Positions 44,406 through 53,949 of a stretch of DNA of 63,338 nt are shown here, piece after piece. The notes under the pieces were generated by a model. It saw only the letters and a list, made by a program, of their open reading frames with translations, did not search any database and had not been told where the DNA came from. Origin of the DNA: Streptococcus ovis DSM 16829. GTDB taxonomy: Bacteria; Bacillota; Bacilli; Lactobacillales; Streptococcaceae. Where the stretch lies: NCBI RefSeq assembly GCF_000380125.1, contig NZ_KB904581.1, positions 116,382-179,719 of the forward strand, in the 5' to 3' direction. The number at the start of each line of letters is the position of its first letter. Within the stretch, counting starts at the first letter, position 1. Position numbers and translations under genes: made by a program.

Positions 44406-46040
44406 CTAGAGTGACTTTTCTTCCGACTCATGTTTGCGAGTGCCTATCTCACGTAAGTTAATCTGATCTCTCATTTCTTGGTAAGTTGTATAAGTCCTCA
44501 CGGTATCATCGAAAAACTCTTGCAAAGCGCCCTTTTCTACTTCAAACTGCTTAATAATCTGTGCCACTTCCTCAAGGTGAATGTCTTTAGGTACTCCCAA
44601 CTCTTCTAACAGCTGCATGCCCACCAAGTTATTTTCTGGATTCTGCTTCAGAGAAAGTAAAGCCCCTTCTATTTTGTGATAATGAGCCAGACGGTCATCT
44701 AATCGACTTAGCTCCTTGTGGGTCGCATCGATTTTCTCGTTAAATCGCTCCTCTAACTCTCGGAACTGTGTGCCATCTGTTACGCCATGTTTCACCAGAA
44801 AATTATACTCTTTAATCAACTGACGCATGGATGCTATTTGAGGATTTTTTGTGATAAGCACCTCTCCATTTTGTTTAGCTAATTGTCTCGCGACAGTTGT
44901 TCCCATCATGTAACGGTTCTTTTGAGACTGGTCTGGATTGAGAAAATAAAAGTAATCTTTTTCCTTGATGTAAATCGTGTAGTTACCTTCTTCATTCTTA
45001 TCTACCTTATGGGAAGGAACTAGAATTGTGCCACTATTCAGAGCACCATAATCCATCTGGATATAGATACCCTGTGGGCTTTCTTGTTCCACTTGCCAAC
45101 TAGCCACTTCTAACTTCAACTCAAAATCTTGTTCCACCTCAGCCTTTAATTCCTGATATCGTTCCTTTATTTCAGAAGTGCTTACCACCAACTCATTAAG
45201 AACCAAACGCTCTTTTATTTTTTCTAAGGAATAGTCCCCCTTCTTAGAAAGCGTATCGTCCCTGACATTTCTTTGTTGGGGTTCATCAGTAAGTTTGTAT
45301 TTAACAAACTTACCAGAAAAATCAATCTGAAGGTCAAGAGCCTTGGCTTTTTCCTTGAAGTCTTCTAGTGATACGGATTGCTTCAGAAGAAAGTCTAGAC
45401 GTTGTTTAATTTCAAACCGATAATTATTCTGTCGTCTCCAAGCTGAATATTTAGTATAAGAATTTTTCATAGTAGGTTCAATAATTTTAGCTCCATATTT
45501 GGATGCTTGTTTATCTGAGATGGCTTGTAAATTTTTAAGAGTATTTTTCTGCCAACGAATTTTTTTCAGCGTTGAAGTGTTTGTCGTAGATAATATGATG
45601 TGATTATGGAGATGGTTTTTATCGGTATGAGTTGCGATAATAAACTCGTGATCTCCTCCAGTAAATTCCATCATGGTCCGTCTACCAATTTCATGAACTT
45701 GTTCAGGTGTTAGGTTGTCATCTGGCGAAAAAGATTGGATAATATGATGGGCCAGAACTTGTTTTCCCGAAGACAATTCCTTGAGGTCATCGTCTCCTTT
45801 TTTTAAGGCCGCAGCTAATTTTGTCATGACCATTTCTTCATCTGCCACGCTAACGTCTTCAATCCTGTGACCAGAAACTAGCTTCAGTTGCATCTCTCCA
45901 TTGTGATAAACTAATGGAAAATCAAAGTCTTGATCTCCTGAATTTTGGATCAGTGTTTTAGCCTCGTTCAAAATATAGCGGACGGCTATTTTTAAGTTGG
46001 ATGGTGTTTTAATTTGTTTAGGTGGTTTAATAGCTACCAT
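44406..46040 (-). CDS. MOBP-type conjugative relaxase
   Basis: Nicks the element at oriT and pilots the strand to the recipient; 544 residues. The catalytic metal-binding motif HTDKNHLHNHIILS is at about residue 137 and the N-terminal KPPKQIKTPSNLKIAVRYI region holds the family start. The C-terminal half is coiled and charged. Similar to relaxases of Tn5252/ICESa2603-type elements. It overlaps mobC by 7 bases (ATGGTAG), so they are coupled. It is the last gene of the transfer operon. Confidence 0.9.
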   Translation of the reverse strand: MVAIKPPKQIKTPSNLKIAVRYILNEAKTLIQNSGDQDFDFPLVYHNGEMQLKLVSGHRIEDVSVADEEMVMTKLAAALKKGDDDLKELSSGKQVLAHHIIQSFSPDDNLTPEQVHEIGRRTMMEFTGGDHEFIIATHTDKNHLHNHIILSTTNTSTLKKIRWQKNTLKNLQAISDKQASKYGAKIIEPTMKNSYTKYSAWRRQNNYRFEIKQRLDFLLKQSVSLEDFKEKAKALDLQIDFSGKFVKYKLTDEPQQRNVRDDTLSKKGDYSLEKIKERLVLNELVVSTSEIKERYQELKAEVEQDFELKLEVASWQVEQESPQGIYIQMDYGALNSGTILVPSHKVDKNEEGNYTIYIKEKDYFYFLNPDQSQKNRYMMGTTVARQLAKQNGEVLITKNPQIASMRQLIKEYNFLVKHGVTDGTQFRELEERFNEKIDATHKELSRLDDRLAHYHKIEGALLSLKQNPENNLVGMQLLEELGVPKDIHLEEVAQIIKQFEVEKGALQEFFDDTVRTYTTYQEMRDQINLREIGTRKHESEEKSL

Positions 46041-46429
46041 TCGTCATACGTCCTTATTTCTTTTTCTTTTCGTTCCTGTAGGCTCTTCTTCTCCGTACTA
46101 GATAGCTTAGCCGCCACCATATCTTTTAGTTCAGAAAGATAGGCTAAGACTTGAGCAAGTTCTTCCGTGCTAATCTCCTGATTTTCGTTAGCGTGTTTGG
46201 CAATTTGATTGATGTTTCCACCAATCCGATTGACGGCCACTCGTAGAGCCTTCAGTTCTGAAAAATCAATCTGGACAAGTTTTCCCTGTACCAGTTGGTT
46301 CTTAGCATAGTATTGAAAAGTAGGTGCCTTCATCTGTTCCATGGTATATTTTACTTGTTGGTATTCCTGTTCCGTAAAGTAGACTTCTTTGCGGATACTC
46401 CTCTTTCGATTTACTGTTTTTTGAGGCAT
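46034..46429 (-). CDS. mobC: MobC-like relaxosome accessory protein
   Basis: DNA-binding helper of 131 residues that assists nicking by the relaxase. The basic start (QKTVNRKRSIRKEVYFTEQEYQQVK) is ribbon-helix-helix-like and AVNRIGGNINQIAKHANE is the MobC motif near 75. An ATG 16 codons upstream exists, but AAGGAGG lies just before this one. It overlaps the relaxase gene. Confidence 0.9.
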   Translation of the reverse strand: MPQKTVNRKRSIRKEVYFTEQEYQQVKYTMEQMKAPTFQYYAKNQLVQGKLVQIDFSELKALRVAVNRIGGNINQIAKHANENQEISTEELAQVLAYLSELKDMVAAKLSSTEKKSLQERKEKEIRTYDEW

Positions 46430-46463
46430 AGCCTCCCCCTCCTTTCCTTGTGGCAAGCGTAGC

Positions 46464-46600
46464 ATTTGCCCGGGCAAATACGAAATTAAAAAAGGTCAGA
46501 GAAGGTCAATCTTACGATTTTCCTTCTTGCCTTTTTCAGTTTTGGGGAAATCCCCAACCCCCTAAATCCTGCCCCTCTATCAAGAGAGACAGAATTTTTT
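46464..46600. other. Candidate oriT region
   Basis: The stretch between mobC and the next upstream gene holds a perfect 16-bp palindrome ATTTGCCCGGGCAAAT (46464-46479), a GGTCA-N7-GGTCA repeat (near 46496-46512) and a second dyad TTGGGGA-AA-TCCCCAA (46542-46557) followed by a C-rich run. Position just upstream of mobC-relaxase is usual for oriT; the nick site is not identified. Confidence 0.4.
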
Positions 46601-46612
46601 TAGATGATAAGC

Positions 46613-47050
46613 CTATCCAAAGGGTTTTAGAATTTTCTTCCAGAGTGATGGCTTCTGCTCATTTTTTTCAGTTGCCTGTGTCTGACGTTCTGAAGCCTGC
46701 TCTTGTTCTGAGATAAGTTTTTTCTTCAGTTCTTCCAGCTGATTTTCACTAAGTGGCTCAAAGAGTGACTGGCCAATTTGTAGCTCCGTTAGCAATATTT
46801 TTTCATCACGGACTACTAGGAAATCTTCATCACTGATTGTTTTCAGGAGCTGAATATTCTCTTCCTGCCAACTCATTAATGAAGCATCGTCTTGATTGAA
46901 TAGTTCCCTGTCTGCTAGCAACTGGTCTAAAACTTCTTGGCGGGTGAGGCTATCGGCTTCAGGGGAAATTCCTTGGATAAGGTCACCGTCCATCAGCGGA
47001 ATAAAATCTGATAGGATGGCGTGGAGTTGGTTTTCTTGTTGGTCTGTCAT
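46613..47050 (-). CDS. Hypothetical ICE protein, 145 residues
   Basis: Acidic helical protein with no signal or membrane segment, starting MTDQQENQLHAIL after GGAGG, and ending in a short basic amphipathic tail (SLWKKILKPFG). A longer frame upstream has no ribosome binding site. Function unknown; it lies between the primase-ArdC gene and mobC in the transfer operon, and may be a relaxosome partner by position. Confidence 0.75.
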   Translation of the reverse strand: MTDQQENQLHAILSDFIPLMDGDLIQGISPEADSLTRQEVLDQLLADRELFNQDDASLMSWQEENIQLLKTISDEDFLVVRDEKILLTELQIGQSLFEPLSENQLEELKKKLISEQEQASERQTQATEKNEQKPSLWKKILKPFG

Positions 47051-47120
47051 GTGTGTTGTCCTCCTTGGGGTGGTGGTGTTTTTAATTTGACCTTGGGTGT
47101 CTTTTGGGTATCCCGTTCGG

Positions 47121-50100
47121 TCATTTCGAGAAACCCTTCTCTTTTTTTGAGTGAGCTTCTGCCTTTTGTTCTTGCTTGTGCTCTTCGATGGCTTGCTTAG
47201 ACTGATCCTTAAATTTTTGGAGCTTCTGCTCAAACTGGTTCTGGGCTTGTTTCTCCTGGGCGAGGCGTAACTGTTCCAACTGTTGATCCATCCGAACCAT
47301 TAAACTTTTAGCCTCTTGTTGGACAATATCTAGCTGGGCCTCCAGGTCTGCTAGGCTCTCCTTATCATCCGACCAGCCTGCTAGATAAGCAAAGGAATAA
47401 TCCGACGTGTCAATCCCGTAATAGGAGGCCACAACATAGGCGACACTTTCTGCTTGAAGTTCGGCCGTGCTTCTCGTTAACATATCTTGTTGAGGATTGT
47501 TGGCATGGTGCAACTCTGAGTGAGCAGTCTCGTGGATAAAGGTCTTAATCAACTGTGACTTGTTCATATCGTTACTTCTTAGAACGATTTGGTGTTCTGT
47601 CACGTTGTAATGACCTTTCTTATCACCTGTCATCTCATCAAAGCGGACAGTAACATTATTCTCCTTGGCAATAGCCATCAGGGCACGGTAGAGATTGGCA
47701 TAATCTACATCAGTCAGCTGTTCCTTAACCTCTGAAGTTGCCTTGGGCATTTCTTTACCTTCTGTTTGACTAACGTCAAAGACAGGGACTAGACCAAAGA
47801 AAGTAACGGTTTCTGGTTTGCCATTTTTATCCAAAATTGGTTGATTGTTCTCATCCTTTTTAATCTTGGTCATCGGAGCAAAAATCCGGATAGACTTCTC
47901 TCCTTTTTTGACATGGCGGCCAAACGTTTCCTTCCACTGCTTAAAGGAAGCAACCTGAGTGGCTTCTGGATGTTGGGCAAGAATTAAGCGTAGGTTACGA
48001 CTGGAGTAGTTGTTTAGCTGGCTCATTTTGGTCAGATAGTCCTTGTATTTATCTGAGTCCAGATAGTCTTTTATTCCCTCCTTGAGGTGACGGTTAAGAC
48101 CAGCCACATCCTTATTTTTGATAAAGTCCGCAACTGCAAGACTGCTAGAAGTTATAGCCACTTCTTCAGGTTCAAGGTTATGTTCTTCTAGTAATCTTGA
48201 TCCAGGTTTGGAGCGAAAGTCATGCGGGTTGGTACCCTGTTTCAGTTCTTCTTCATCAGAGATACCGTCTGCATCTGAATCCAGTTGGCTGATTGAAGAT
48301 TGGGGTCCCTTTTCTTCTAACTCTTCCTGTACATCTCGTCTTATTTGGGGGACTTCTTCCACGATTTGTTCTTGAAAAGTGTCCAATTCTCTTGATTGAA
48401 GCAAAGACAAGAGTTGTTTTCCACCATCTTTGATATAGTCGTCATTGAGTGACAGCTGCTCAATCTGACCCCTTCGTTCACGATAGATTCCCAGTATGAC
48501 CTTCTCGTTAATCCCTCTAACATTGGTAGCCAACTCACCTTTTAGCTTCATCAGGGAGGCAGGGACAGTTCCTTTATCAGAATCCTTAAAGAGTAACAAG
48601 AAGTCCTCGTCTTTTGCTTTGATGGCTTCTGAAAAATCAAGCCTATGCAGTTTTTCTACGCTAGAGAGATCATTTAAGACGAATGAACGGCTATCTAAAA
48701 TGTCTTCTAACATTGGCAATACTTGAAGCTTTTCTTTGAGTGCATGACTGGATAAAATATTAGGAAAATTCCCTCTTCCTTCTGCAAAGTCCACTAAAAA
48801 GTCAGCTGCCGTCTTACTTGGTTCAAAGGGGCGAATCCCTGTCAAATGGATAAAATTTTCCTTCAGAAAATCAACTGCTAGCACCTTCTCACTTCCATTA
48901 TCCGCAAACACATACATGATACGACTATCCGCAACTTCATTTAAGTACCATTGAGCTGCTGCTTGAATCGATGGAGCATACTGCTTTAAACGTTTCATAT
49001 CATCAGCATCAACCAAGTGATAATCTTTATATCGTCGTTGCACTTTTTCGTTATTTGTGCTAAACTTAAGTAAAGGATAGGAGAACGTCGGGTGACTGGT
49101 AACAGTTTGCTCAAAGGTAGCTGAGGTTTCAGCTACGGGTGCGGGACTGCCTTCAGCTTCAAGCTGTAAAGACCCCATACTACCATTGCTCCTATCCATT
49201 TCTGGCTTCAGGATTTGTTCTGGGGCTTTTTCTTTTTGCCCTAACCCCTTCCCAGCTTGTAAATAGGCATTCCAGTCCATCTTTTCTTGACCCTCTCCTT
49301 TTGGTGGTCTGGCATCGATAACTGGAATATTTTTTTCTTTCAACTGCTCAATAAAATCACTTCCTGCCTTGTCCTGGTCAACTGCTAGTGTAATTAGGTC
49401 TGCATGCTCTCCATCATGAAAAAGGGTGGTCAATCGTGCAACTTCAGGTAGAAAATTAGAAGCCTGGGTCAGGTCTTTAGATTTTGTATAATCCAGAGGT
49501 ATTTCCTTGACAACTCCCCTTTCCTGGAGGGCCTCCATAGCATAGCGGGACAAAACCCCTTCTTTGAGGCCTTCCATGGCCACCAGTCGGACATTCTCTA
49601 AACTGTCCTTGTGAAGCTCGTAATAGCTCATAAGGTCAATCGGAGCTTCTGCCACCACTAAACGCTCAGGAGCACCAATAGAGACGTTTAAGCCTGCAAT
49701 GCCTTCTGACTGGTACATGATTTGCTTGAGGTAGCCCTTACCTTCATGGCGTTCTGGATAAGGAACTAGGCCCTGGAGGCTGGCCCCCACTATATTTTGG
49801 TTCTTGTCCAGGTACTTAAAGACCAAGACATCTTCAATAAAGCCGTCTCTATCCTTTCGTCTAGCCTGAGCTAGAACACCCTTCTCTAGGAAAAAGTCGA
49901 TGGTTTCATCAGACAGTTCCCTGGTCTCCTTGAGATAGGTTCTAGCTTCTCTGAAGGTTTGTTCGTAAGGAGCTAAGCTGTACCTAAAGGACTGCCTAAT
50001 TTCTTCCCTAGGTTTTGCTTCAGGAAAATTACCTGTCTCTAAGAATGTCATAGCCTCCTTATAGCTCACGTCACGCATTTCCTGAACCAGGTTTATGGTA

Positions 50101-50276
50101 TCTCCAAATGTTCCCCTGGAATACCAGTGCCAGGTGTTTTTTGTGGTATCGATTTTGAAGGAATCGTGCTCTGTCCAGTAATATTCCTTATGAGACGACC
50201 GTTTCATATCCATCCCAAGGCTCCTAGCCACGTCTAAAATAGCTAGGGATTTTGCTTGTGCTTTAGTAAAAACCAT
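47121..50276 (-). CDS. DUF3991/Toprim primase-like protein fused to ArdC-like antirestriction domain
   Basis: Protein of 1051 residues. Residues 1-110 resemble a zinc-less CHC2 primase head (TFGDTINLVQEMRDVSY); about 110-340 are DUF3991 and Toprim (VVAEAPIDLMSYYELH; LAVDQDKAGSDFIEQL). About 690 a calcium-loop sequence DSDADGISDEEELKQGTN appears. From about 725 an ArdC N-terminal ssDNA-binding domain (SSRNLRLILAQHPEATQVAS) and a metallopeptidase motif HETAHSELHH near 935, then a coiled coil. It may prime the incoming strand and shield it from restriction. LtrC-like proteins share this plan. Confidence 0.85.
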   Translation of the reverse strand: MVFTKAQAKSLAILDVARSLGMDMKRSSHKEYYWTEHDSFKIDTTKNTWHWYSRGTFGDTINLVQEMRDVSYKEAMTFLETGNFPEAKPREEIRQSFRYSLAPYEQTFREARTYLKETRELSDETIDFFLEKGVLAQARRKDRDGFIEDVLVFKYLDKNQNIVGASLQGLVPYPERHEGKGYLKQIMYQSEGIAGLNVSIGAPERLVVAEAPIDLMSYYELHKDSLENVRLVAMEGLKEGVLSRYAMEALQERGVVKEIPLDYTKSKDLTQASNFLPEVARLTTLFHDGEHADLITLAVDQDKAGSDFIEQLKEKNIPVIDARPPKGEGQEKMDWNAYLQAGKGLGQKEKAPEQILKPEMDRSNGSMGSLQLEAEGSPAPVAETSATFEQTVTSHPTFSYPLLKFSTNNEKVQRRYKDYHLVDADDMKRLKQYAPSIQAAAQWYLNEVADSRIMYVFADNGSEKVLAVDFLKENFIHLTGIRPFEPSKTAADFLVDFAEGRGNFPNILSSHALKEKLQVLPMLEDILDSRSFVLNDLSSVEKLHRLDFSEAIKAKDEDFLLLFKDSDKGTVPASLMKLKGELATNVRGINEKVILGIYRERRGQIEQLSLNDDYIKDGGKQLLSLLQSRELDTFQEQIVEEVPQIRRDVQEELEEKGPQSSISQLDSDADGISDEEELKQGTNPHDFRSKPGSRLLEEHNLEPEEVAITSSSLAVADFIKNKDVAGLNRHLKEGIKDYLDSDKYKDYLTKMSQLNNYSSRNLRLILAQHPEATQVASFKQWKETFGRHVKKGEKSIRIFAPMTKIKKDENNQPILDKNGKPETVTFFGLVPVFDVSQTEGKEMPKATSEVKEQLTDVDYANLYRALMAIAKENNVTVRFDEMTGDKKGHYNVTEHQIVLRSNDMNKSQLIKTFIHETAHSELHHANNPQQDMLTRSTAELQAESVAYVVASYYGIDTSDYSFAYLAGWSDDKESLADLEAQLDIVQQEAKSLMVRMDQQLEQLRLAQEKQAQNQFEQKLQKFKDQSKQAIEEHKQEQKAEAHSKKEKGFSK

Positions 50277-50530
50277 TAAATCTGTCCTCCTACCAGGTGT
50301 TTGAAGAGGTCATAGCCTTCAGGGGTAGCCTCTAGAGGGTAACCAATCAAGGTACCTTCTTCATCTCTTGTCACGAAGAGATGAGGAGATAGCGAGTAGA
50401 AAGTCTCTTCATCTGCCTGTTTCAATAATTGATTAATCACGGTGTATTCTGTTGCTAGGCTCTCTTTTTGCAGAGATAACACTTGGCTAATTGTCTCTAA
50501 AAAGCCAAGTTTGAGTTTTGGTGTTTCCAT
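50276..50530 (-). CDS. Hypothetical ICE protein, 84 residues
   Basis: Small acidic cytoplasmic protein with no recognised domain, sharing one base with the primase-ArdC start codon (the A of TAA/ATG overlap). It lies between the coupling protein and the primase gene, so it is part of the transfer operon. Function unknown. Confidence 0.75.
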   Translation of the reverse strand: METPKLKLGFLETISQVLSLQKESLATEYTVINQLLKQADEETFYSLSPHLFVTRDEEGTLIGYPLEATPEGYDLFKHLVGGQI

Positions 50531-50548
50531 ATCGTTTCCTTTCTGTAT

Positions 50549-52345
50549 TTAAGCCACAAACAGTTCTTCAAAGTGAGGGTCTAGGTCATTAGCATGGAGA
50601 AGCAAACCATCAATATCCGTTCCTAGTCGCTTATAGTCATACCAGTTATCATCGTAAGGAGCCTGGGCGATTTCTGCCTGCCTTGGATGGTCATAAACGC
50701 TAGCTTTCTTGTCCTTGAAGACATTCTGCTTAGAGATAAAGACCAGACCTTCATCCACACCAATTCTGGCCACTTCATCAGGGGTCAGGAGTGGGCGGCC
50801 CTGGATCTGTTTATTTTCACTTGATGAGCCGTTGCGGTAACTGTGAGATTTTGAGGTTGATCTGGTTCTAATGGTTTGTTTCCCAGAACGGGTCGAGTAG
50901 TATTCCATGGTATCCTTGTCGTTTGTCCCTAAAAATACGTGAGTCGCACAGTTGTTAAAAATGGTTTTCCAATCGCTCTTATAAAGGCTCTCCAGCTGAT
51001 TGACTGCCTGGAGGATAATCTTAATAGACATCTCACGGGAGCGAATAGAGGACAGAACCTGGGTAAAGTTTGGAATACGGCCAATCTGGGCAAACTCATC
51101 CAGAATAAACTGAATATGTCTCAAGTTCTTCCTGCTGTAGCCTGGTATCCTGCCCTGGAGAATATCATCAGCCTTGTGGGTCAAGACTTCAAAACCAACC
51201 GCAAAGAGGATAGAAGACAGGAAGTTAAAGGCATTATTAGTCTCTGGAATAGCAATAAAGACAGCTGTCTTTTTGGTGTTCCAGGTGTCTATCTCCATAG
51301 TATCCTCACTAATGAGATTTCTCACGTCATCATGGTCAAAGATAGAGTAGCGAGACGATAGAATGGCTACCACACTGTTTCTGGTCTCTCCCTTGAAGTT
51401 CTGAAAGAGCCGCCACTGTTTATAAGCATAATTACCAGGTTGTAATTCCTCCAGCTCTTCAAACATCTGTTCAACTGGGCTAGGCACATCGGGATCCTCA
51501 CGGTAAATCCCACGTAACAAATCGGCCACATGTCCTAGGTTAGGTGTATAGAGCTGTGCTCCTGTGTCAGGGGCTCTGGAATCAAAATAGAGGTACCCAA
51601 TCAAAGCCCGCTGCAACATCAATTCTGCCTGTACCCAAAAGTCTTCTCCCATGTGTTCGCTTTTCTTGGTTCCTTCTGTGATAGCTTCAGAGATACGGTC
51701 GATATCCAGCTCAGATTTCATGTAATGAAAGGGATTAAAGCGGTCAGAGTTCTTTAGACGGATGAGGTCAAAGACTTTAACGGCATAGCCATTTCTTTCC
51801 AGCATCTTCCCTGTCTCATGGACCAGGTTGCCTTTTGGGTCTGTGACCACAAAGTTCGAGTTCAGCTGCATGAGGTTAGGCAGTACAAAGGTGAAGGTTT
51901 TCCCGTCTCCTGGAAGACCAATCACGATGACATTCTTGTTGAGTTGGACGTTATAGGCTAGACGAAAGTTAAAAAGCCCCATCTTGACCTGTTTGGTAAA
52001 AATCATATTCTTATCATTGTCCTGGTCCTCAAACCGTTTCATTTCACGCAAGGTAGCAAAACGGGCACTCCCTTGTTCCTCCCCGTGGCGGTAGGAACTC
52101 CTATCCCCAGATACGTAAACCAACATAGGAAGACTAAAACCGATAAGACCAGCCATCAAGACTTCAGGTTCAAATGAGATGAGGAGAGGAAAGAGAGACC
52201 AATTCTCCAGTAACCAATTCACCCTTAGCATTCCCATAAAAGGAACAGCTTGTGTCGATAGTTGGTAGTATGCATAGAGGGATTGAGCCAAGACAAACGA
52301 TAAAAAGCCCACCAGCAGGTAGGGCCAAATTGGCTTTCTGTTCAT
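50549..52345 (-). CDS. VirD4-type coupling protein
   Basis: Membrane ATPase of 598 residues that brings the relaxase-DNA complex to the secretion channel. Two N-terminal helices (about 7-27 and 50-75) anchor it; Walker A is VIGLPGDGKTFTFV near 145, and Walker B FILDEFAQIGRIPNF near 415. The C-terminal loop is lysine- and arginine-rich. It overlaps the gene upstream by 4 bases. Name VirD4/TraG applies; this is the t4CP of the element. Confidence 0.92.
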   Translation of the reverse strand: MNRKPIWPYLLVGFLSFVLAQSLYAYYQLSTQAVPFMGMLRVNWLLENWSLFPLLISFEPEVLMAGLIGFSLPMLVYVSGDRSSYRHGEEQGSARFATLREMKRFEDQDNDKNMIFTKQVKMGLFNFRLAYNVQLNKNVIVIGLPGDGKTFTFVLPNLMQLNSNFVVTDPKGNLVHETGKMLERNGYAVKVFDLIRLKNSDRFNPFHYMKSELDIDRISEAITEGTKKSEHMGEDFWVQAELMLQRALIGYLYFDSRAPDTGAQLYTPNLGHVADLLRGIYREDPDVPSPVEQMFEELEELQPGNYAYKQWRLFQNFKGETRNSVVAILSSRYSIFDHDDVRNLISEDTMEIDTWNTKKTAVFIAIPETNNAFNFLSSILFAVGFEVLTHKADDILQGRIPGYSRKNLRHIQFILDEFAQIGRIPNFTQVLSSIRSREMSIKIILQAVNQLESLYKSDWKTIFNNCATHVFLGTNDKDTMEYYSTRSGKQTIRTRSTSKSHSYRNGSSSENKQIQGRPLLTPDEVARIGVDEGLVFISKQNVFKDKKASVYDHPRQAEIAQAPYDDNWYDYKRLGTDIDGLLLHANDLDPHFEELFVA

Positions 52346-52860
52346 CGAGCTTTCTCCTTTCCAACCTCTTTTGTAATAACTGGACTCAACCCCTTATAGA
52401 CAGCATGACTTCTGTAATAAGCTAGCTTTTCTTCAGGAAGCATTTCATGGGGTTTTTTCAAGACCTTTTTAGAGAAGGCGGTCAGCTTTTCAGGACTCTT
52501 GGTCATGTCGGCTAACATGTCTTTCAGAGCTTTCTCGGCCAGGAGACGGTTCTTGCTTTCAAAGTAAAGGTAGGTCGTCTCTCCTTTTTGTTGGTAAGTA
52601 AATCCTACCTTGGCTTCCTCTAGGTAATGCTTAAGTTTGGCCAAATGGACTTCACTACTCAAGAGTTGTTCAACGTCTTTCTGAGATTTGGTTGCCATAA
52701 ACTCGTTAAATCGGGTCTCTCCTTCAAAAGTCTTATTCTCTAGCTTGTGCTGGCTTTCATCATGGTAAGCCTTAGCCAGAGTATAAAGAGCCTGAATGGC
52801 CATCTCTACAGTAATTTTCCCTTTTAGAGCCAAGGAATGGCTCGTACGTTCTTGATCCAT
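52342..52860 (-). CDS. Hypothetical ICE protein, 172 residues
   Basis: Soluble, mostly helical protein starting with MDQERTSHSLALKGKITVEM and rich in Lys and Glu. No domain recognised. It overlaps the coupling-protein gene by 4 bases (ATGA), showing coupled translation, so it may bind the coupling protein. Found beside VirD4 genes in similar elements by my recollection. Confidence 0.78.
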   Translation of the reverse strand: MDQERTSHSLALKGKITVEMAIQALYTLAKAYHDESQHKLENKTFEGETRFNEFMATKSQKDVEQLLSSEVHLAKLKHYLEEAKVGFTYQQKGETTYLYFESKNRLLAEKALKDMLADMTKSPEKLTAFSKKVLKKPHEMLPEEKLAYYRSHAVYKGLSPVITKEVGKEKAR

Positions 52861-52872
52861 AGCTACCTCCTT

Positions 52873-53718
52873 CTATTTTGGATAATTGGATAGTTTTGGC
52901 TCAGCAATAACCTGGTAACCGTAAGGGGAAGAGTGATTTTCCTGAATAGTCACTGTTAGACGTTTCTGGCTTCTGTTGTCTCCTTCCTTAATCGATAAGA
53001 CATAGGTCAACTGATAGATCTTATTCCCCGTCTGTGAGCTATTCTCCAGAATAACAGACTGGAGCTGACCTGGCTGATTCGCCAACTTCAGAGACCCTGC
53101 TACAAAGTCGTCTAGTTGTCCCTGTTCAGAATAGTAGTGAGGAAGAAAATAGCGGATAAAGGTATCTATTTTTCCTGCTTCTGATTGGAGGGTTTCAAGT
53201 ACCTTCACCTGCTTGTTTAGATTGGTAATCTTTTTTTCTTGTTTGATAAGCAGACTAGTCGTAAATCCAGATACTGCCAGGCTCGTCAGTAAGCCTAACA
53301 CAAGCAGTCCCTGCCATAAGATTTTCAGGATAGAAAACTTGTTCTGTTGTCGTTCAACTTGTGAAGCTGTGTCTGAGAAAGGCTCTCTGAGGTCTTGTTT
53401 TTCTTTTTTGGTGGGTGCTTGATCAAGATTCTTCTCAGAAGGCTTCAGAAAGGAAAATCCTCTAGCCTTAGATGGTCTTTCAGAAGGAATATCCGTACCT
53501 GTCTTCAGAAAAAGACTATCTGCGATGCCATCAAAGGGGAGATAGATGTCTTCTTGGTAGATGACCACGCCTTTTTTATCCAGTTCTTCCACTAAGAGGA
53601 TACCTTCTGCCTCCTGGTGTTTGACCTTAGCATTTTCTCGCTCTAAGGCTTGATAAACCAAATCTTTATTTTTATAGGTCGTTGTCGTGTCCTGTGTCAG
53701 GTTGGTTAATCGGTACAT
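52873..53718 (-). CDS. Membrane-anchored VirB8/TcpC-like transfer protein
   Basis: 281 residues: a cytoplasmic N-terminal region of about 135 residues, one membrane helix (WQGLLVLGLLTSLAVSGF, about 145-165), a short coiled coil, and a C-terminal NTF2-like domain (FIRYFLPHYYSEQGQLDDFV). This is the layout of TcpC/VirB8-type channel components. The first ATG directly abuts GGAG, so the ATG three codons later is used. It overlaps the upstream coiled-coil gene by 47 bases. Confidence 0.72.
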   Translation of the reverse strand: MYRLTNLTQDTTTTYKNKDLVYQALERENAKVKHQEAEGILLVEELDKKGVVIYQEDIYLPFDGIADSLFLKTGTDIPSERPSKARGFSFLKPSEKNLDQAPTKKEKQDLREPFSDTASQVERQQNKFSILKILWQGLLVLGLLTSLAVSGFTTSLLIKQEKKITNLNKQVKVLETLQSEAGKIDTFIRYFLPHYYSEQGQLDDFVAGSLKLANQPGQLQSVILENSSQTGNKIYQLTYVLSIKEGDNRSQKRLTVTIQENHSSPYGYQVIAEPKLSNYPK

Positions 53719-53944
53719 GGTTCTCATCTCCTTTCAGCTTTCCTTCTGCTATTGCTTTTTCAAGATCTGCCCAGGTTAGGTTATGCTTAGCCAAATAGTC
53801 TGAGCGTGCCTCGTGCTTGGCCAGAATGATTTGTGTTTCAAGCTCTTTTAGCTTGTCTTCCTCCTTCTTAGCCTTGGATAAGAAATCCTCCCGTCTCTCC
53901 TGTGCTTTGGCATGTTGTTTTTCAAGTATTTCTATTTTGGTCAT
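53672..53944 (-). CDS. Small coiled-coil ICE protein
   Basis: 90 residues, almost entirely a charged coiled coil (EKQHAKAQERREDFLSKAKK) with a C-terminal acidic tail. Function unknown; DUF4315-like small proteins are common in Firmicute elements. It runs 47 bases into the following gene in another frame, and starts 5 bases after the preceding gene, so it belongs to the operon. Confidence 0.75.
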   Translation of the reverse strand: MTKIEILEKQHAKAQERREDFLSKAKKEEDKLKELETQIILAKHEARSDYLAKHNLTWADLEKAIAEGKLKGDENHVPINQPDTGHDNDL

Positions 53945-53949
53945 AGGTT

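Noticed and set aside
50939-51361. 140-codon plus-strand frame
   Set aside because: Shadow of the VirD4 gene, no start signal.
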